From the NCBI GenBank assembly GCA_012845835.1, contig JABAKD010000015.1:7565467-7629466 (forward strand): 64,000 bases of DNA. The letters run 5' to 3'. A program made the position numbers and the translations under genes. The notes beneath the pieces were generated by a model, which saw only the letters and a program-made list of their open reading frames with translations, ran no database searches and was not told where the DNA came from. Each line of letters opens with the position of its first letter. The stretch's first letter is position 1. Positions 20,001-27,404 of the stretch are shown one piece after another. The stretch is from Undaria pinnatifida (taxonomy: Eukaryota > Sar > Phaeophyceae > Laminariales > Alariaceae).

Positions 20001-21728
20001 CGCGCGTCAGAAATGTTTGCGGAAACTCGGTTACGAGTTAACGAGACTTATTGTTTGCGGCGTGCTGATGTTGCCTTCTTTCGCGGAAATATTCAGCTTA
20101 CTGTTGCGCAGTGGTGAACCGCGGATCGTGTTGAGGTTCGGTTTCGCGGGTCGAAGGGTGACCAACTGCGGAAAGGGGCGGTTGTCACGCGTGTGCGAAA
20201 GGGTCCGTCGATGCGCGTGGGGGAAGGTGGCGGCGCCGTCGATCTAATGATCGAATTGATGTCTTGTTACTTGTTTCTTCCCTCTTCGGCCCCCTTGGTT
20301 GCGTTTGGCGTTGGTAATGGCAGATGGTCCATGTGGACACAACATCAAGCGACGGCAGCTTTGCGGAAAATGGTTGCGTTGGTGGGTGTGCGTGCGGAGG
20401 AGTACGCCTTGCACTCCCTGAGGATTGGAGGCGCAACGCACTTATCGGCGGGGGGTGCAACACCGGAGGTGTTGCAGCGTGAGGGCCGATGGGCGTCCGA
20501 TGCTTATAAGATGTATGTCCGTAGTCACGGAAAGGACGCCAGTTGGGTAGCAAGCGTTATGGCCCATGAAGGAATAAGTGGTGGGGTCCAGCCGGGGCAG
20601 GGCACAGAGTGGGGGCGAATTAACCCACTCTTAGATCTGACTAGTTAGGCAAACGCGGAATTACAAAAAAGTGTGTTATCCCGTGTGCACTCTACGACTC
20701 GCGAGTAGGGGGGGTGGGGGGGTGAGACTACATCCGTAATACGGGTCAACTACCAGTTCGTGCTGGAGGCTGGCGTCGAGAGTTCGATGTCGCCAGTTGG
20801 GTTGGGAGTTGACTCGTGCATACGGATGTTAGCGTGGGGTTGCCGGCGGGGCAGCCTCTCCGGGCGGGGGGTTGCGCATTAATATAATACAACTTCGAAA
20901 GCAAAGTGCAAAGCAGAATATCATCGAAGTATGAGAAAATATGGGTTTTGTACGTACGTAAGAAGTTTGGCCAATCAGATCAATGCGGTAATTCATAGTC
21001 GTATGAGCGATAGCATTGGGTACACCTGGCCCAGCTGTATAGGCGACGACCTGCACGCGGAGCGCGTAGGGGAGCAGAGTCAGAGGTACAGGTCCAAGGT
21101 GTGATACAGACTAGTTTAAGTTCCCACCCACCCACCCACCCGTGCTTTTGAGGGAGTCAGTGGAGGGGGAGTTAATCGGTCGCAGTAACGTTGCGCGTGT
21201 TTGCTACTGTTTTGGAAACGTACCCGTTTTCGCTGAAGATGCGACGGGGTTTTGTAGATTGCGCAAGTTTGCGGTGGGGGCTAGCCGCATCAGTGTTATA
21301 GCGTGGTGAAGGGGTGTTTGTTGTGTTTTTTTTTCAGCATGTGTAATATCGAAGTGTCCCTCCGTGCGGTGGGGTTACGTATGACTGTTTTACGCAGATA
21401 TCATGTTGATAGTTAACAACGAACGTTGTGGCAGTGCATCGGCTCGGATTTGGCACCGACTGCACAGCAGTAAGTGAGTATATGGCAGAGAAGTGAGGTT
21501 AGGTGTAGAGCCAACCTTCAATATTCCAGATTAATGAGGTGCGAGGTACGTTTTCGGGCACAAACTACTTGGAGCTAGTGAGGAATTAGTGTAAGCATCA
21601 TACCAGATATTAAAATCGCCGCCTTGATCCGAGCCATCGTTCTCCATCCTGTCGGCTTGCTTCCTAGCCTCGCGTTTATCAAACTGACGTCGTACACCCC
21701 GCCTTTCATTCTTCTCTCTCTTACCCAT
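5712..21728 (-). CDS. CWC2: CWC2-like pre-mRNA splicing factor (gene span, incomplete)
   Basis: Cwc2 is a component of the Prp19 (NTC) complex that contacts U6 snRNA in the active spliceosome. It has a Torus region, a CCCH zinc finger and an RRM. Exons seen, all with matching phases where adjacent: 21728-21604 (N-terminus ending in FNIW), 9768-9676 (end of the zinc finger plus DCFGRER), 9111-8945 (first half of the RRM), 7246-7141 (second half of the RRM, with ANAEFAKEAM) and 5885-5712. At least one exon encoding the rest of the Torus and the first zinc-finger cysteines is missing between 21.6 and 9.77 kb. The C-terminus is unresolved. An 11.8-kb intron holds a DIRS-type retrotransposon in the opposite orientation. 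The family call rests on motif order and spacing; the 21.6-kb exon is the least certain link. Confidence 0.75.
6520..6685 (+). repeat. Dispersed repeat R4, copy 2
   Basis: Aligns with 7760-7960 through 'caggcagacactgtttgc', 'tgcaccaagcg', 'ggttcggcgag' and 'gagctgcgt'. It lies in a minus-strand intron or downstream region of the CWC2-like gene. Confidence 0.6.
7141..7246 (-). CDS. CWC2: CWC2-like exon: second half of RRM (RNP1)
   Basis: Acceptor GGCCAG| at 7247-7249 in phase 0 joins directly to exon 9111-8945. The joined reading gives ...RLVKNK then SCAFVQYTYRANAEFAKEAM followed by SNQTLL. The FVxY RNP1 core and the ANAEFAKEAMSNQTLL signature are typical of Cwc2, much more specific than a generic RRM. 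I place the donor at GAG|GTGATG (7140-7135), leaving one base that fits the acceptor at 5886. A read-through to a GTATTT site about 20 bp further on is the alternative. Confidence 0.85.
7262..7615. repeat. Imperfect (GAT)n microsatellite
   Basis: About 350 bp of GAT/GAC-rich trinucleotide repeat immediately upstream (in transcript sense) of the RNP1 exon acceptor of the CWC2-like gene. Long Met/Thr and His/Arg frames over it are artefacts. Confidence 0.9.
7760..7960 (+). repeat. Dispersed repeat R4, copy 3
   Basis: Best-preserved copy: 'atacatggccgtagttctt', 'gggcctcgcatccctacaat', 'cccggacggagcacgccggg', 'tgcaccaagcgtgaagcgcc'. A run of about 24 G followed by (GAG)n follows at 7977-8026. 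Confidence 0.65.
7977..8026. repeat. G-run plus (GAG)n
   Basis: About 24 consecutive G, then nine GAG units. Such tracts repeatedly sit beside R2 and R4 copies in this window. Confidence 0.9.
8409..8640 (+). repeat. Dispersed repeat R2, copy 1
   Basis: Shared blocks in order: 'cagctg(c/t)g', 'catctttgc', 'gatattccgatcgcgtg', 'tgcgtcctcattaaggatat', 'ggcgactcc', 'cagggtcaacaggg', 'ggaaactataaaacccgtt' and 'gagggg.acaaaa', followed by a C/G homopolymer. The same order is found at 11.945-12.31 kb and, inverted, at 40.99-41.35 kb. Confidence 0.7.
8650..8944. other. Intronic stretch with C-runs
   Basis: Minus-strand intron of the CWC2-like gene just downstream of the RRM exon donor. It holds a C-run at 8650-8663 and a C-rich tract at 8887-8927. 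No other feature was seen. Confidence 0.5.
8945..9111 (-). CDS. CWC2: CWC2-like exon: first half of RRM (RNP2)
   Basis: Acceptor CTTCCAG| at 9112-9114; two bases complete the codon from exon 9768-9676. The peptide reads GADDDDRDGVGCFLKENRT, then LWLGGVP (RNP2), then a helix VRHNFEAWGRISSIRLVKNK, ending in phase 0 at AAG|GTACAG. In Cwc2 proteins the corresponding order is DCFGRE..DDMxGVGSF, then the RRM strand and the 'xWGxIxxIRxV' helix and strand, which matches closely. Confidence 0.85.
9676..9768 (-). CDS. CWC2: CWC2-like exon: CCCH zinc-finger end and DCFGRER
   Basis: Acceptor CGCGCAG|GC (9769-9771) leads into GYSCHKLHFVPAPEDDAG. Here C-x3-H supplies the last two ligands of a CCCH zinc finger, and 'LHFVP' stands where the family has 'LHxIP'. 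The exon then reads DCFGRER before a phase-1 donor TCGG|GTGCGT that fits the next acceptor at 9112. The first two zinc-finger cysteines must lie in an upstream exon that I did not find. Confidence 0.8.
9918..9960 (-). pseudogene. Degenerate copy of the CWC2 zinc-finger exon start
   Basis: The block 'cagctgtagcctgcgcggcgg' at the intact acceptor (about 9759-9779) recurs at about 9923-9943 with similar flanks (a 'cacttcg..cccgtg' lead and a TTTCG-rich intron side). On the minus strand it reads GYSCH and then diverges. It repeats the acceptor and the first codons only. Confidence 0.65.
10370..10450 (+). other. tRNA-like A/B box motif, not a standard tRNA
   Basis: 'tggtctagtggtta' resembles a Pol III A box and 'gagttcgacttcc' a B box about 45 bp downstream. 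The 5' and 3' ends do not form a 7-bp acceptor stem and the anticodon arm is not convincing. It is possibly a decayed tRNA-derived element. Confidence 0.25.
10590..10690 (+). repeat. Dispersed repeat R5, copy 1
   Basis: 'gtagtggggaggg', 'ggagggcccgccatgtgac', 'ccggatctga' and 'agtgcgaggataataaatgg' recur at about 32.69-32.80 kb. Confidence 0.55.
10700..11940. other. Intronic stretch of the CWC2-like gene, no exon confirmed
   Basis: Contains a fragment of R2 (11.29-11.37 kb), a (GGGTT)n tract at 11581-11613, and a minus-strand frame at about 11.23-11.11 kb ending in SRGELVRE at a GAG|GTATGT donor. That frame could be an unassigned exon but matches nothing I recognise. Confidence 0.4.
11945..12310 (+). 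repeat. Dispersed repeat R2, copy 2 (long)
   Basis: Longest plus-strand copy. After the block order described for 8409-8640 it continues with 'ctgacagctgtgga', 'accggtgagggg', 'cggagttttgaaggacgtgg' and a G-rich tail. The inverted copy at 40.99-41.35 kb has the same additional blocks, so these belong to the element. Confidence 0.75.
12611..12825. repeat. Two tandem units of about 107 bp
   Basis: Units start with 'atcgtgggta(c/a)c(g/a)tcagcaacagg' near 12611 and 12718 and share 'gtacaaatg.gg', 'gtactgagagaaaa' and 'cttaggcgtgg'. Confidence 0.8.
12860..14590. other. No confirmed gene
   Basis: Several overlapping frames exist on both strands (a 216-codon minus frame at 12875-13525, about 100-codon frames near 13.7-14.4 kb). 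None starts with ATG and also shows conserved motifs or splice-bounded structure. It lies in the giant CWC2 intron, left of the retrotransposon. Confidence 0.4.
14613..15461. mobile_element. TA-flanked inverted-repeat element (849 bp), Tc1/mariner-like MITE
   Basis: A perfect 23-bp terminal inverted repeat (14613-14635 and 15439-15461, 'cagtagcggctacggtttaa' outward) is flanked by TA on both sides (14611-14612 and 15462-15463). It splits the retrotransposon's 5' direct repeat exactly, so it inserted after the retrotransposon. It contains subterminal direct motifs 'ggatttaagagagag' and 'attggcttgtacc' at both ends and a 38-bp perfect palindrome. No transposase frame was seen. Confidence 0.9.
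15344..15381. repeat. 38-bp perfect palindrome
   Basis: A 19-bp arm 'ggctacggtataagagaat' is followed immediately by its exact reverse complement. The arm resembles the element's own terminal sequence, so it is probably an internal head-to-head end duplication. Confidence 0.9.
15464..15654 (+). repeat. Direct repeat A1 of the retrotransposon (3' part)
   Basis: Nearly identical to 20932-21123. Shared blocks include 'tgagaaaatatggg', 'tttgtacgtacgtaagaagt', 'gcattgggtacacctggccc' and 'ccaaggtgtgatacagacta', with only scattered substitutions. The first 21 bp of the repeat lie at 14592-14612. Confidence 0.9.
15670..17135 (+). CDS. Gag-like protein of the DIRS-type element
   Basis: ATG at 15670 opens an Ala-rich coiled-coil N-terminus (EAEALVAAAV...) of about 100 residues, followed by a non-repetitive domain. 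The zero frame runs on past 16.9 kb, but at 16929-16985 the minus-one frame encodes a CCCH zinc finger (C-x8-C-x4-C-x3-H, CRQFASLGRCRFSNCKFLH) and then a Gly/Ser tail ending in TGA at 17133-17135. The switch would occur at seven A bases (16911-16917) placed as A AAA AAA in the zero frame. Programmed frameshifting or a simple indel are both possible. A nucleic-acid-binding finger at the end of gag suits its role. Confidence 0.7.
17288..19620 (+). CDS. Reverse transcriptase-RNase H of the DIRS-type element (frameshifted)
   Basis: The main frame (about 17647-19620) carries the RT core: palm motif A VDVKDAFRQ, motif B GWRNSPGFWG and the catalytic YVDDGF. An RNase H domain follows: FSDTSKTAVGG with the first Asp, INVLELLG with the Glu, LRGDNEAD with the next Asp, and a terminal NVAADRISR. 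The RT N-terminus (PHINVATVRHWFGSVKQLPS) reads in another frame from 17288. The two frames meet near 17740-17755 at 'ggaaggggga', where DLAAEIAYGNHP begins the good frame. A one-base indel in the G run is the simplest explanation, so this copy probably makes no full-length RT. Confidence 0.85.
19491..20648 (+). pseudogene. Tyrosine recombinase of the DIRS-type element (two in-frame TGA)
   Basis: One frame runs from 19491 to 20648, overlapping the end of the RNase H frame, and is interrupted only by TGA codons ending at 19793 and 20117. The conserved catalytic set is visible: Arg in LLTRASEMF, Lys in RFRGSKGD, HSLR (His-x-x-Arg), GRW, and Tyr in YKMYVR. These recombinases insert the circular cDNA without the target-site duplication made by integrases. 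With both stops and all catalytic residues kept, this is either a recently inactivated copy or, less likely, one needing readthrough. Confidence 0.85.
20649..20910 (+). other. Retrotransposon 3' non-coding segment
   Basis: 262 bp between the recombinase stop and direct repeat A2, where an Ngaro-type element would carry its B1 repeat. I could not find a second copy of it downstream of A2. Confidence 0.5.
20911..21123 (+). repeat. Direct repeat A2 of the retrotransposon
   Basis: Uninterrupted 213-bp copy of the terminal direct repeat. The junction 'tatcatcgaagtatgagaaa' shows the pre-insertion structure of the site that was split by the TA element in A1. Confidence 0.9.
21124..21603. other. 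Flank between retrotransposon and CWC2 first exon
   Basis: May include the element's terminal B2 repeat. It starts with (CCCA)n and then has no recognised feature. Confidence 0.35.
21604..21728 (-). CDS. CWC2: Candidate first exon of the CWC2-like gene
   Basis: ATG at 21728 opens 41 codons (MGKREKNERRGV...) ending ...GGDFNIW at a TG|GTATGA donor, two bases into the Trp codon. Fission-yeast-type Cwc2 proteins have a basic N-terminus with an ARKQ motif and then 'xNxWYNKW' at the start of the Torus region. Here EARKQ precedes FNIW by 16 residues, the order expected. The link to the distant zinc-finger exon is inferred, because the exon that should begin by completing Trp and reading Tyr was not found. 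Confidence 0.5.
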
Positions 21729-22040
21729 GATGCACCCTTTCAATGTAAGCCTACCGCTTTAGAGGCGTGTAGGTACAGCAGTACATGCTGCACACTCGAG
21801 GCCGTCTCGAGCATCTACGATCTACGATCTCACGTACAATCTGAATCTACCATTATGTACGTAAATTTAATAACCAAATTTAATACTAAAATGTGAATAA
21901 AAGACCCTTATGTTGACGAACAAAGTGGTACGAAGAAACGGCACAAAACCAAAATATGGAAGGCATTTCATAGTGGGAAGTCACTTGATTTCTCCCCTTG
22001 TTCCTGGTGAGCATGGCCGTCTCCCACAGCCCAGCCCGTG
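21729..22040. promoter_or_regulatory. Candidate bidirectional promoter
   Basis: 312 bp separate two divergent candidate start codons (21728 minus, 22041 plus). I see no strong TATA box. The region is moderately A/T-rich and contains the 'gaataaaaga' segment at about 21895. The role is inferred from position only. Confidence 0.3.
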
Positions 22041-22124
22041 ATGGCGAGCAGGATCAGCATGGAGGTCGACTTAGACGAAGGCGGGTCTACGCCTAAGGAC
22101 GTGATGGATCTCGACACAGCAGCG
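22041..22124 (+). CDS. Candidate first exon (acidic N-terminus), probably of the OTU gene
   Basis: ATG at 22041 opens 28 codons beginning MASRISMEVDLDEGG and ending ...DLDTAA at a strong GCG|GTGAGC donor in phase 0. Length, ATG context and a perfect donor argue for a real first exon. It is on the strand of, and upstream from, the OTU deubiquitinase, whose first firmly placed exon (27405) also begins in phase 0. The connection needs transcript evidence. Confidence 0.45.
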
Positions 22125-22129
22125 GTGAG

Positions 22130-24170
22130 CAGCGGTAGAGTGGAGTGGAGCTTACCTTTTAAATACGCCGCTTGATTTCGTTCCTTTTGTGCCTTGTCGG
22201 TGCAACCAGCATACCGGCACGGTGACTCCTTCTCGGAACCTGAGCTATGTTACGCATCAGCTCTGAGGTTGACCGAGCTCTAACCTGTTACAGCAAGCCC
22301 GCTTTGGCCTCTAAGACTGCCACACAGCCCAACTAGATCGCCCCCGAGCACGAGAGACAAGTGGCCTGCCGGTGTTCGTCGTGCTCAGGGGCTTCTCGCA
22401 GGAGGATGCCCAGCGGTGATTTTTACGCATGGGTTGGATATCCAAGTCTAGCAGCAGAGGCGGTGCCAATACTAGATACTTGAAAAAATAGTCAACTTTT
22501 GTTTTTCTGTCAAGTGCTGCTGCGGCTGTGCTTGTTGTACGTAACGGTGTGTAAACGAAACGGCTGTGTGCTCCTGCGGGCTGCCAGATATGACACCATC
22601 GTATTTTAGCAGATACTACGAGCAGAATACGGCTGCCGTGTTGATATCATTTTTGGTCACTCACACATCCATATTCATCTAATGACGCCCCGATATTCAC
22701 AGAAGGTTAGAACAGCCCGAAACTGCTGCCTCTATCGCAGCAACCGTCACATGCATGCACGAATAGTGTGCCATTCTTGTGTTGAACTCCCTTGTTTATT
22801 ATTAGATGGCATGAAGAGGCGTGTATCAGCTCTTAGCTGGTGTACACTCCTAGGCTCGCTTTCGGATGACCCGATGAAGACACAGCGTAATGGTAACTAC
22901 ATGGTTGTATATTCTATCTTGCGATCCATGCGCAACAACAAATTATGAACACTTTCATAGCCCCTTGTCACCATATTGCGTAAGGGTAAAAAGGCTGGCT
23001 GTATTTACCAGATACTTCGAAGTAGAAATATAAGAAATCGAGAGCCGTTTTATGCTGAAGTTAGTGCAAAACGCACCCTCTCCCAAATAAGAAACCCAGT
23101 CTGGGTCAGCGTTCCTGTTTATTATCTGGTGTCCTGTACTATTGTATACTGGTAGTTTTATATTACACGGGGCTTCGCCGGCGGCCTGGACGGCCGCCGG
23201 TCGCAGGGTCGCGTGATTCCAAGACACGGTGTAGAGGAGGATGAGGGTCAGACTTAATGCCAAGATATCAAGAGCGTGCACTTGGCTTTCCACTCCGAGA
23301 AGTGTGTGACGACCTAATATGTAAGGTGTCTTTTAATTTTGACGTAGTTAGTTAGTCGCGGTTGGGCAAAAAAAGGAATGCTGTTCGTACGTCGGTGCGA
23401 AGTCATGCTCAGCACACGCACTCCGTGCGCACCCGTGTATAGGTTTACTTGCTTTGTATTGAGAGCGTTCCCGAAAGCAAAAATCACAGCGCAGGAGAGG
23501 GACCACAACTAATTGAAAAATAAAGCGCATGGGGAAAAATGTGAGAGCTTGCAGTATTGATAGCACTAGTAATTACAACTGACCTCAATGTACCTGTAGA
23601 GCTCTGCTCGAAGGGAAAGCCCCTTCCAATCTGGCGGTGTAGACCTATTGTAGTTCCCGTTACCAACCGCGGTTAGTCAAGGTGTCACAAAGCAGTGGCA
23701 CTTTCCTAGTAAAAAGTACAGCAGCGGGAGCACAGCAGCGTCGTCATGGCCATCAGCAGCAGCAGATTGATAGCAGCAATACGAAGCACAGCAGCAATAG
23801 AAGATATGACATGTGACGTACCGACGGTACGTCGCATCTATCGCGTGTTAACATTTATCACGTACCACAGCTGTTAGTTTTATGCTATTGAGGTGGGCGC
23901 CTGTCTCGAACGTGTGTCGCAGGAGGTGCGGTCGAACCTCTCGCACGGAGTAGGCAGAGCTTTACAGCTTGTCATGTAACGCAGGCGCCAGGTTTGTGAC
24001 CATGCTTCGAGCACACACGTATTTTTTTTGTATCGTACGCCCGTTCTTATTTTCGGGAACCTTCTGTACGAAAAGCAAGTAAACCTAGATATAAGGGGGT
24101 GCCCTGAGTGCATGTGCCGATGATGTAGCAAGTCACCTGAATCAGGGTTCTTTACGGTTATCCGTCCGTG
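22130..24170. other. No confirmed gene; probable intron
   Basis: About 2 kb of mixed sequence with short frames on both strands and no conserved motif. CAG-rich segments lie at 23.72-23.80 kb. If 22041-22124 is the OTU first exon, this is its first intron. Confidence 0.35.
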
Positions 24171-24184
24171 CACGGTGCGCTTTT

Positions 24185-24650
24185 TTCAAATCCAAAACCC
24201 TACGGTCCGGTTCGGTGCGGTTTTAAGAAAGCGAAAAATCTTACGGTGCGGTTCGGTGCGGTTTCAAGAAAGCGAAAACCTTACGGTTGCGGTTCGGTGC
24301 GGTTTTCGGATATTGTTAATCCTACGGTGCCGTTCGGTGCGGTTTTCAAAAACCGTACATGGTACGGTGCGGTTCGGTGTTCTTATGTATCCTACGGTGC
24401 GGTTTGGTGCGGTTCCCCGTTGAACGGTTTTTGCTACGGTGCGGGCCAATCCCCGCAGTGTGCAGACCGTATAAAATCGTGTTTTCCCTACGGTTCACCG
24501 TATGGATAAACCGTACAAACCCGCGGTTTTGTACGGTTCTCAAGCTTTTCTCGGTGCATGACGAAACCGCTGTTTCTCTACGGTTCGCCGTATGAATGAA
24601 CCGTACAAACCTCGATTTCGTACGGTTTCTGACATTTCTTAGCACAGCGT
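24185..24650 (+). repeat. Array 1 of TACGGTGCGGTTCGGTGCGG repeats
   Basis: Seven units of 'tacggtgcggttcggtgcgg' with T-rich or A-rich spacers recur every 40-45 bp from 24199 to about 24450. Degenerate 'ccgtatg.ata/gaaccgtacaaa' units follow to 24650. The spacers differ, so only the core is conserved. The frames through it (GAVRCGF-like) are artefacts. Confidence 0.85.
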
Positions 24651-24659
24651 ACCAGGTAC

Positions 24660-25850
24660 GAGTACCAACGGCAGCCAAGCAACGGCGGCGGTGGCAAGAG
24701 TTCACGGCAGTGCCGCCGCAGCTATCCCACCACAGCAAGCAGCGTCACAGCTAGCGGCAGCAAGCGGCAGCATCCGCTTCAGCGGCAGAAACAAAAGCAA
24801 CACCAGCACCAGTACCCCGGCAATAGCAACAGCTTCTGTTTTTGTTTTTTTCAATCTTGGGACCATCTTCGCATTTCTTCTCGTCGTATGATGCTGCTGC
24901 TGTGATGCTGCTGCTGTGATGCTGCTGCTGTGATGCTGCTGCTGTGATGCTGCTGCTGCGCTCAGCGTACGTTGCCGCCGCGCATGCGCTCTCCGCTCTG
25001 AGCACGCCCGGCGCCCGACTGTTAAGACCGCGGCGGCCTCATACCGCGCTGCTGCTGCTGCTGCTGCTGCTGTCACGGTGTGCTGGAATTGAAATGATAC
25101 ACGAGAGCTGTCCTGTTCCCACGGTCTATGATGATATTAGTATGCATAGCGCACGAGCGCGAGTACGGCGAGTAGCCACCGCATTCTTCACGACACCAAG
25201 CTGACGAGAGAGCACCAATATAGCAGCGGCCCGCTGGCACACCCCAACACCGCTCAGTGGCGTCATACTCTAGCTACACCTCTCGACCAGCTCGAATCCG
25301 TGTCCGCAGCAGTTGTTGTGCTGTGTCGATCCACCAATCACTGCACTGAGCAAGAAGCAGAGGCAGCTGGTGGCGGGTGCCTGGCAAGGAAGATGCTCCG
25401 TGATTAGTAATTGGAGCTGCGTCGAACAAACAAATGCTCTCGGTGTTTTGTAGGCAACGTAATTCGTGCCAGATACGTATAATATACGTACATCTTGTTT
25501 AGTTCCTACGCAGGGGTCAAGAGAGCAACAACAATCAGAGAACAGCAGTAAACAGACACAAATATATATATGATTAACCTATAAATTATCAGCTGATAAA
25601 TATTACCAGGTAGTATTATAATAACATAACAATCACTGCCGATATATACAATATATAGTACACTACGTGCTTATAGTACGACGAGTAAAAAATATTATTT
25701 GTATCAATAATAATGTAATAATTACAATATGAAATACCATTAGAACAACCCAGCTAGCGGGGACACTTTCGACTTGACACGAAACCGTGCAGAAAACGTT
25801 GTGAACCGTGCCAAACTGTGACCCTGTAGGACCGTTCCACGGCCGATAGA
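24660..25850. other. Spacer between the two TACGG arrays
   Basis: CAG/CTG-rich DNA with a 14-bp tandem repeat ('tgatgctgctgctg', five units at about 24888-24957), (CTG)n at 25051-25070, then A/T-rich DNA to 25.85 kb. No gene was seen. With the flanking arrays it may be one composite element. Confidence 0.4.
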
Positions 25851-25859
25851 ACTGCGGGT

Positions 25860-26400
25860 TTCCTACGGTTTCAAGTTAGCCGCACCGTTAAATAACCGGT
25901 CTAACGGTTTTTTGCTTGATGCGCACGGAGCGGTGCGGTTTCGATGGCATTCCTAAGGTGCGGTTCGGTGCGGTTTTATGAAATCGGGAATCTTACGGTG
26001 CGGTTCGGTTCGGTTTTCGGATGTTGTATATCCTACGGTGCGGTTCGGTGCTGTGGTATATCTTGCGGTGCGGTTCAGTGCTGTGGTATATCTTGCGGTG
26101 CGGTTCGGTGCTGCTTTGAAAAAATGACAATTCTACGGTGCGGTTCGGTGCGGTTTTCCAAAATCGCAAAATTCTACGGTGCGGTTCGGTGTTTTCATGT
26201 ATCCTACGTTGCGGTTCGGTGTTTTCATGTATCCTACGCTGCGGTTCGGTGCGTTTTTCGGAAAATCAGGAATCCTACGGTGCAGTGCGGTGCGGTGCGG
26301 TGCGGTTTTGAAGAGGGCGAAAATGCTACGGTGCGGTTCGGTGCGTTACGCACCGATCCGCACCGAACCGATAGGAAAAACCGCACCGTAAAAAAACCTG
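25860..26400 (+). repeat. Array 2 of TACGGTGCGGTTCGGTGCGG repeats
   Basis: About ten core units in the same orientation as array 1. The array ends in an inverted segment: 'cggttcggtgcg' at 26336 pairs with 'cgcaccgaaccg' about 13 bp later, and then the reverse-complement motif 'aaaccgcaccgta' closes the array. Confidence 0.85.
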
Positions 26401-26676
26401 ACCTGAAGAAACCCATTATTGCTCACCAACTGAGTGTTATTATCACAGCTGAGATGTATTTTTTCAATTTTGTAAATATTGAGTTCATGACACACAGGAG
26501 TGCGGAGCGGACCGCCTTGTCGCATTTTTCCGCCGCACTCGGGAAAAAATGGGCATTATCCCGCCTTTTCAATTTCTCCCGCTTTTGGGGCATGAACATC
26601 AAACGCCCGCACCTTCTCCCTTCACAACCGCCCACCAGCACCTTCTCGACCACCACCCCTCACCTACCACTAGCAG

Positions 26677-26822
26677 CCATACCTGATAGATCTACTTAAG
26701 CTTTCTCCGGCTAAGAAAGCGAAACTCTCTGACACCCCCGATAGAGGTCGTTTCAAGTCGTGGGCGAGCTCACTACCAAGGAGTGTGGCGACGATAGGTG
26801 CGAGGGGTTTGTCCTTGAGAGG
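26677..26822 (+). CDS. Possible internal exon of the OTU gene
   Basis: A pyrimidine-rich lead and CTAGCAG| acceptor open a phase-0 frame, PYLIDLLKLSPAKKAKLSD, which continues with a basic, non-repetitive stretch to a GG|GTGACC donor. The donor phase (two bases over) does not fit the phase-0 acceptor at 27404, so either another exon intervenes or this is not coding. The overlapping minus-strand frame is also open. Confidence 0.3.
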
Positions 26823-26874
26823 GTGACCTCGCGTGGTGTAGTGTGGTGTTCGTGTGGTCAGAACGTGCAGGAAG

Positions 26875-26995
26875 AGGGGGGGAGCGGAGGTCGAAGAGAT
26901 GGAGGGAGGGGAGGAGGGAGAGATGGGGCGAGGGAGCGAGGGAGCGAGAGAGGGGGAGAGGGGGGGAGAGAGGGAGGGCGGGAGGGAGGAACAGA
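26875..26995. repeat. (GGA/GAGG)n purine tract
   Basis: About 120 bp of imperfect GGAG/GAGG repeat, probably intronic. Confidence 0.8.
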
Positions 26996-27109
26996 TCAGA
27001 TCAATGTACAGGGCGCACCTAACGTTTTTACTCGGATTTGCAGTGTCTGCACCATTTTTTGGGTTTCTAATATAGAGGATCTGAACGATCTGTATCTGTG
27101 TCCGCAATA

Positions 27110-27310
27110 GCGATCTACAGAGTATGGTCATGTTATCATGAGTGTGCTCGGGTTTGAAAGCACGTTGCACTCTGAACTGAAACGCTCTGTGTGATCTGTA
27201 CACGTTTTCACGAGATGACCTGTAGGATGTGCATGACCTACACAAACCCCAACCCGTTGATCTGTATGATCTAGGTCAGGCAGATCATGATCTGTCCGGT
27301 GTATGAAAGC
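27110..27310. repeat. GATC-rich repeat R6 fragment
   Basis: Ends with 'gatcatgatctgtccggtgtatg', like the right ends of the R6 elements at 45.29 and 46.06 kb. The left end is not clear. Confidence 0.45.
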
Positions 27311-27404
27311 TTGCGATAAGCCCCGAGCCCCCCCCCGTGTTCCCTCCACCCCCCGCCTCACCATGTCGCTGATGGCATGCCATGCGTGTTAACACGGTTT
27401 TCAG

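Larger units (their letters stand above)
14592..21123 (+). mobile_element. DIRS/Ngaro-type (tyrosine recombinase) retrotransposon
   Basis: The element encodes a gag-like protein, RT-RNase H and a tyrosine recombinase in that order between direct repeats. One repeat is at 14592-14612 plus 15464-15654, split by a later insertion, and the other is at 20911-21123. Such direct repeats with no integrase or protease are typical of PAT/Ngaro-type DIRS elements. I could not see the second (B1/B2) repeat pair, so the right boundary is a minimum. Frames: gag from 15670, RT-RH to 19620, recombinase overlapping and ending at 20648. Frameshifts and two in-frame TGA codons suggest a decayed copy. It sits opposite in sense to the host CWC2 gene. 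Confidence 0.85.
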
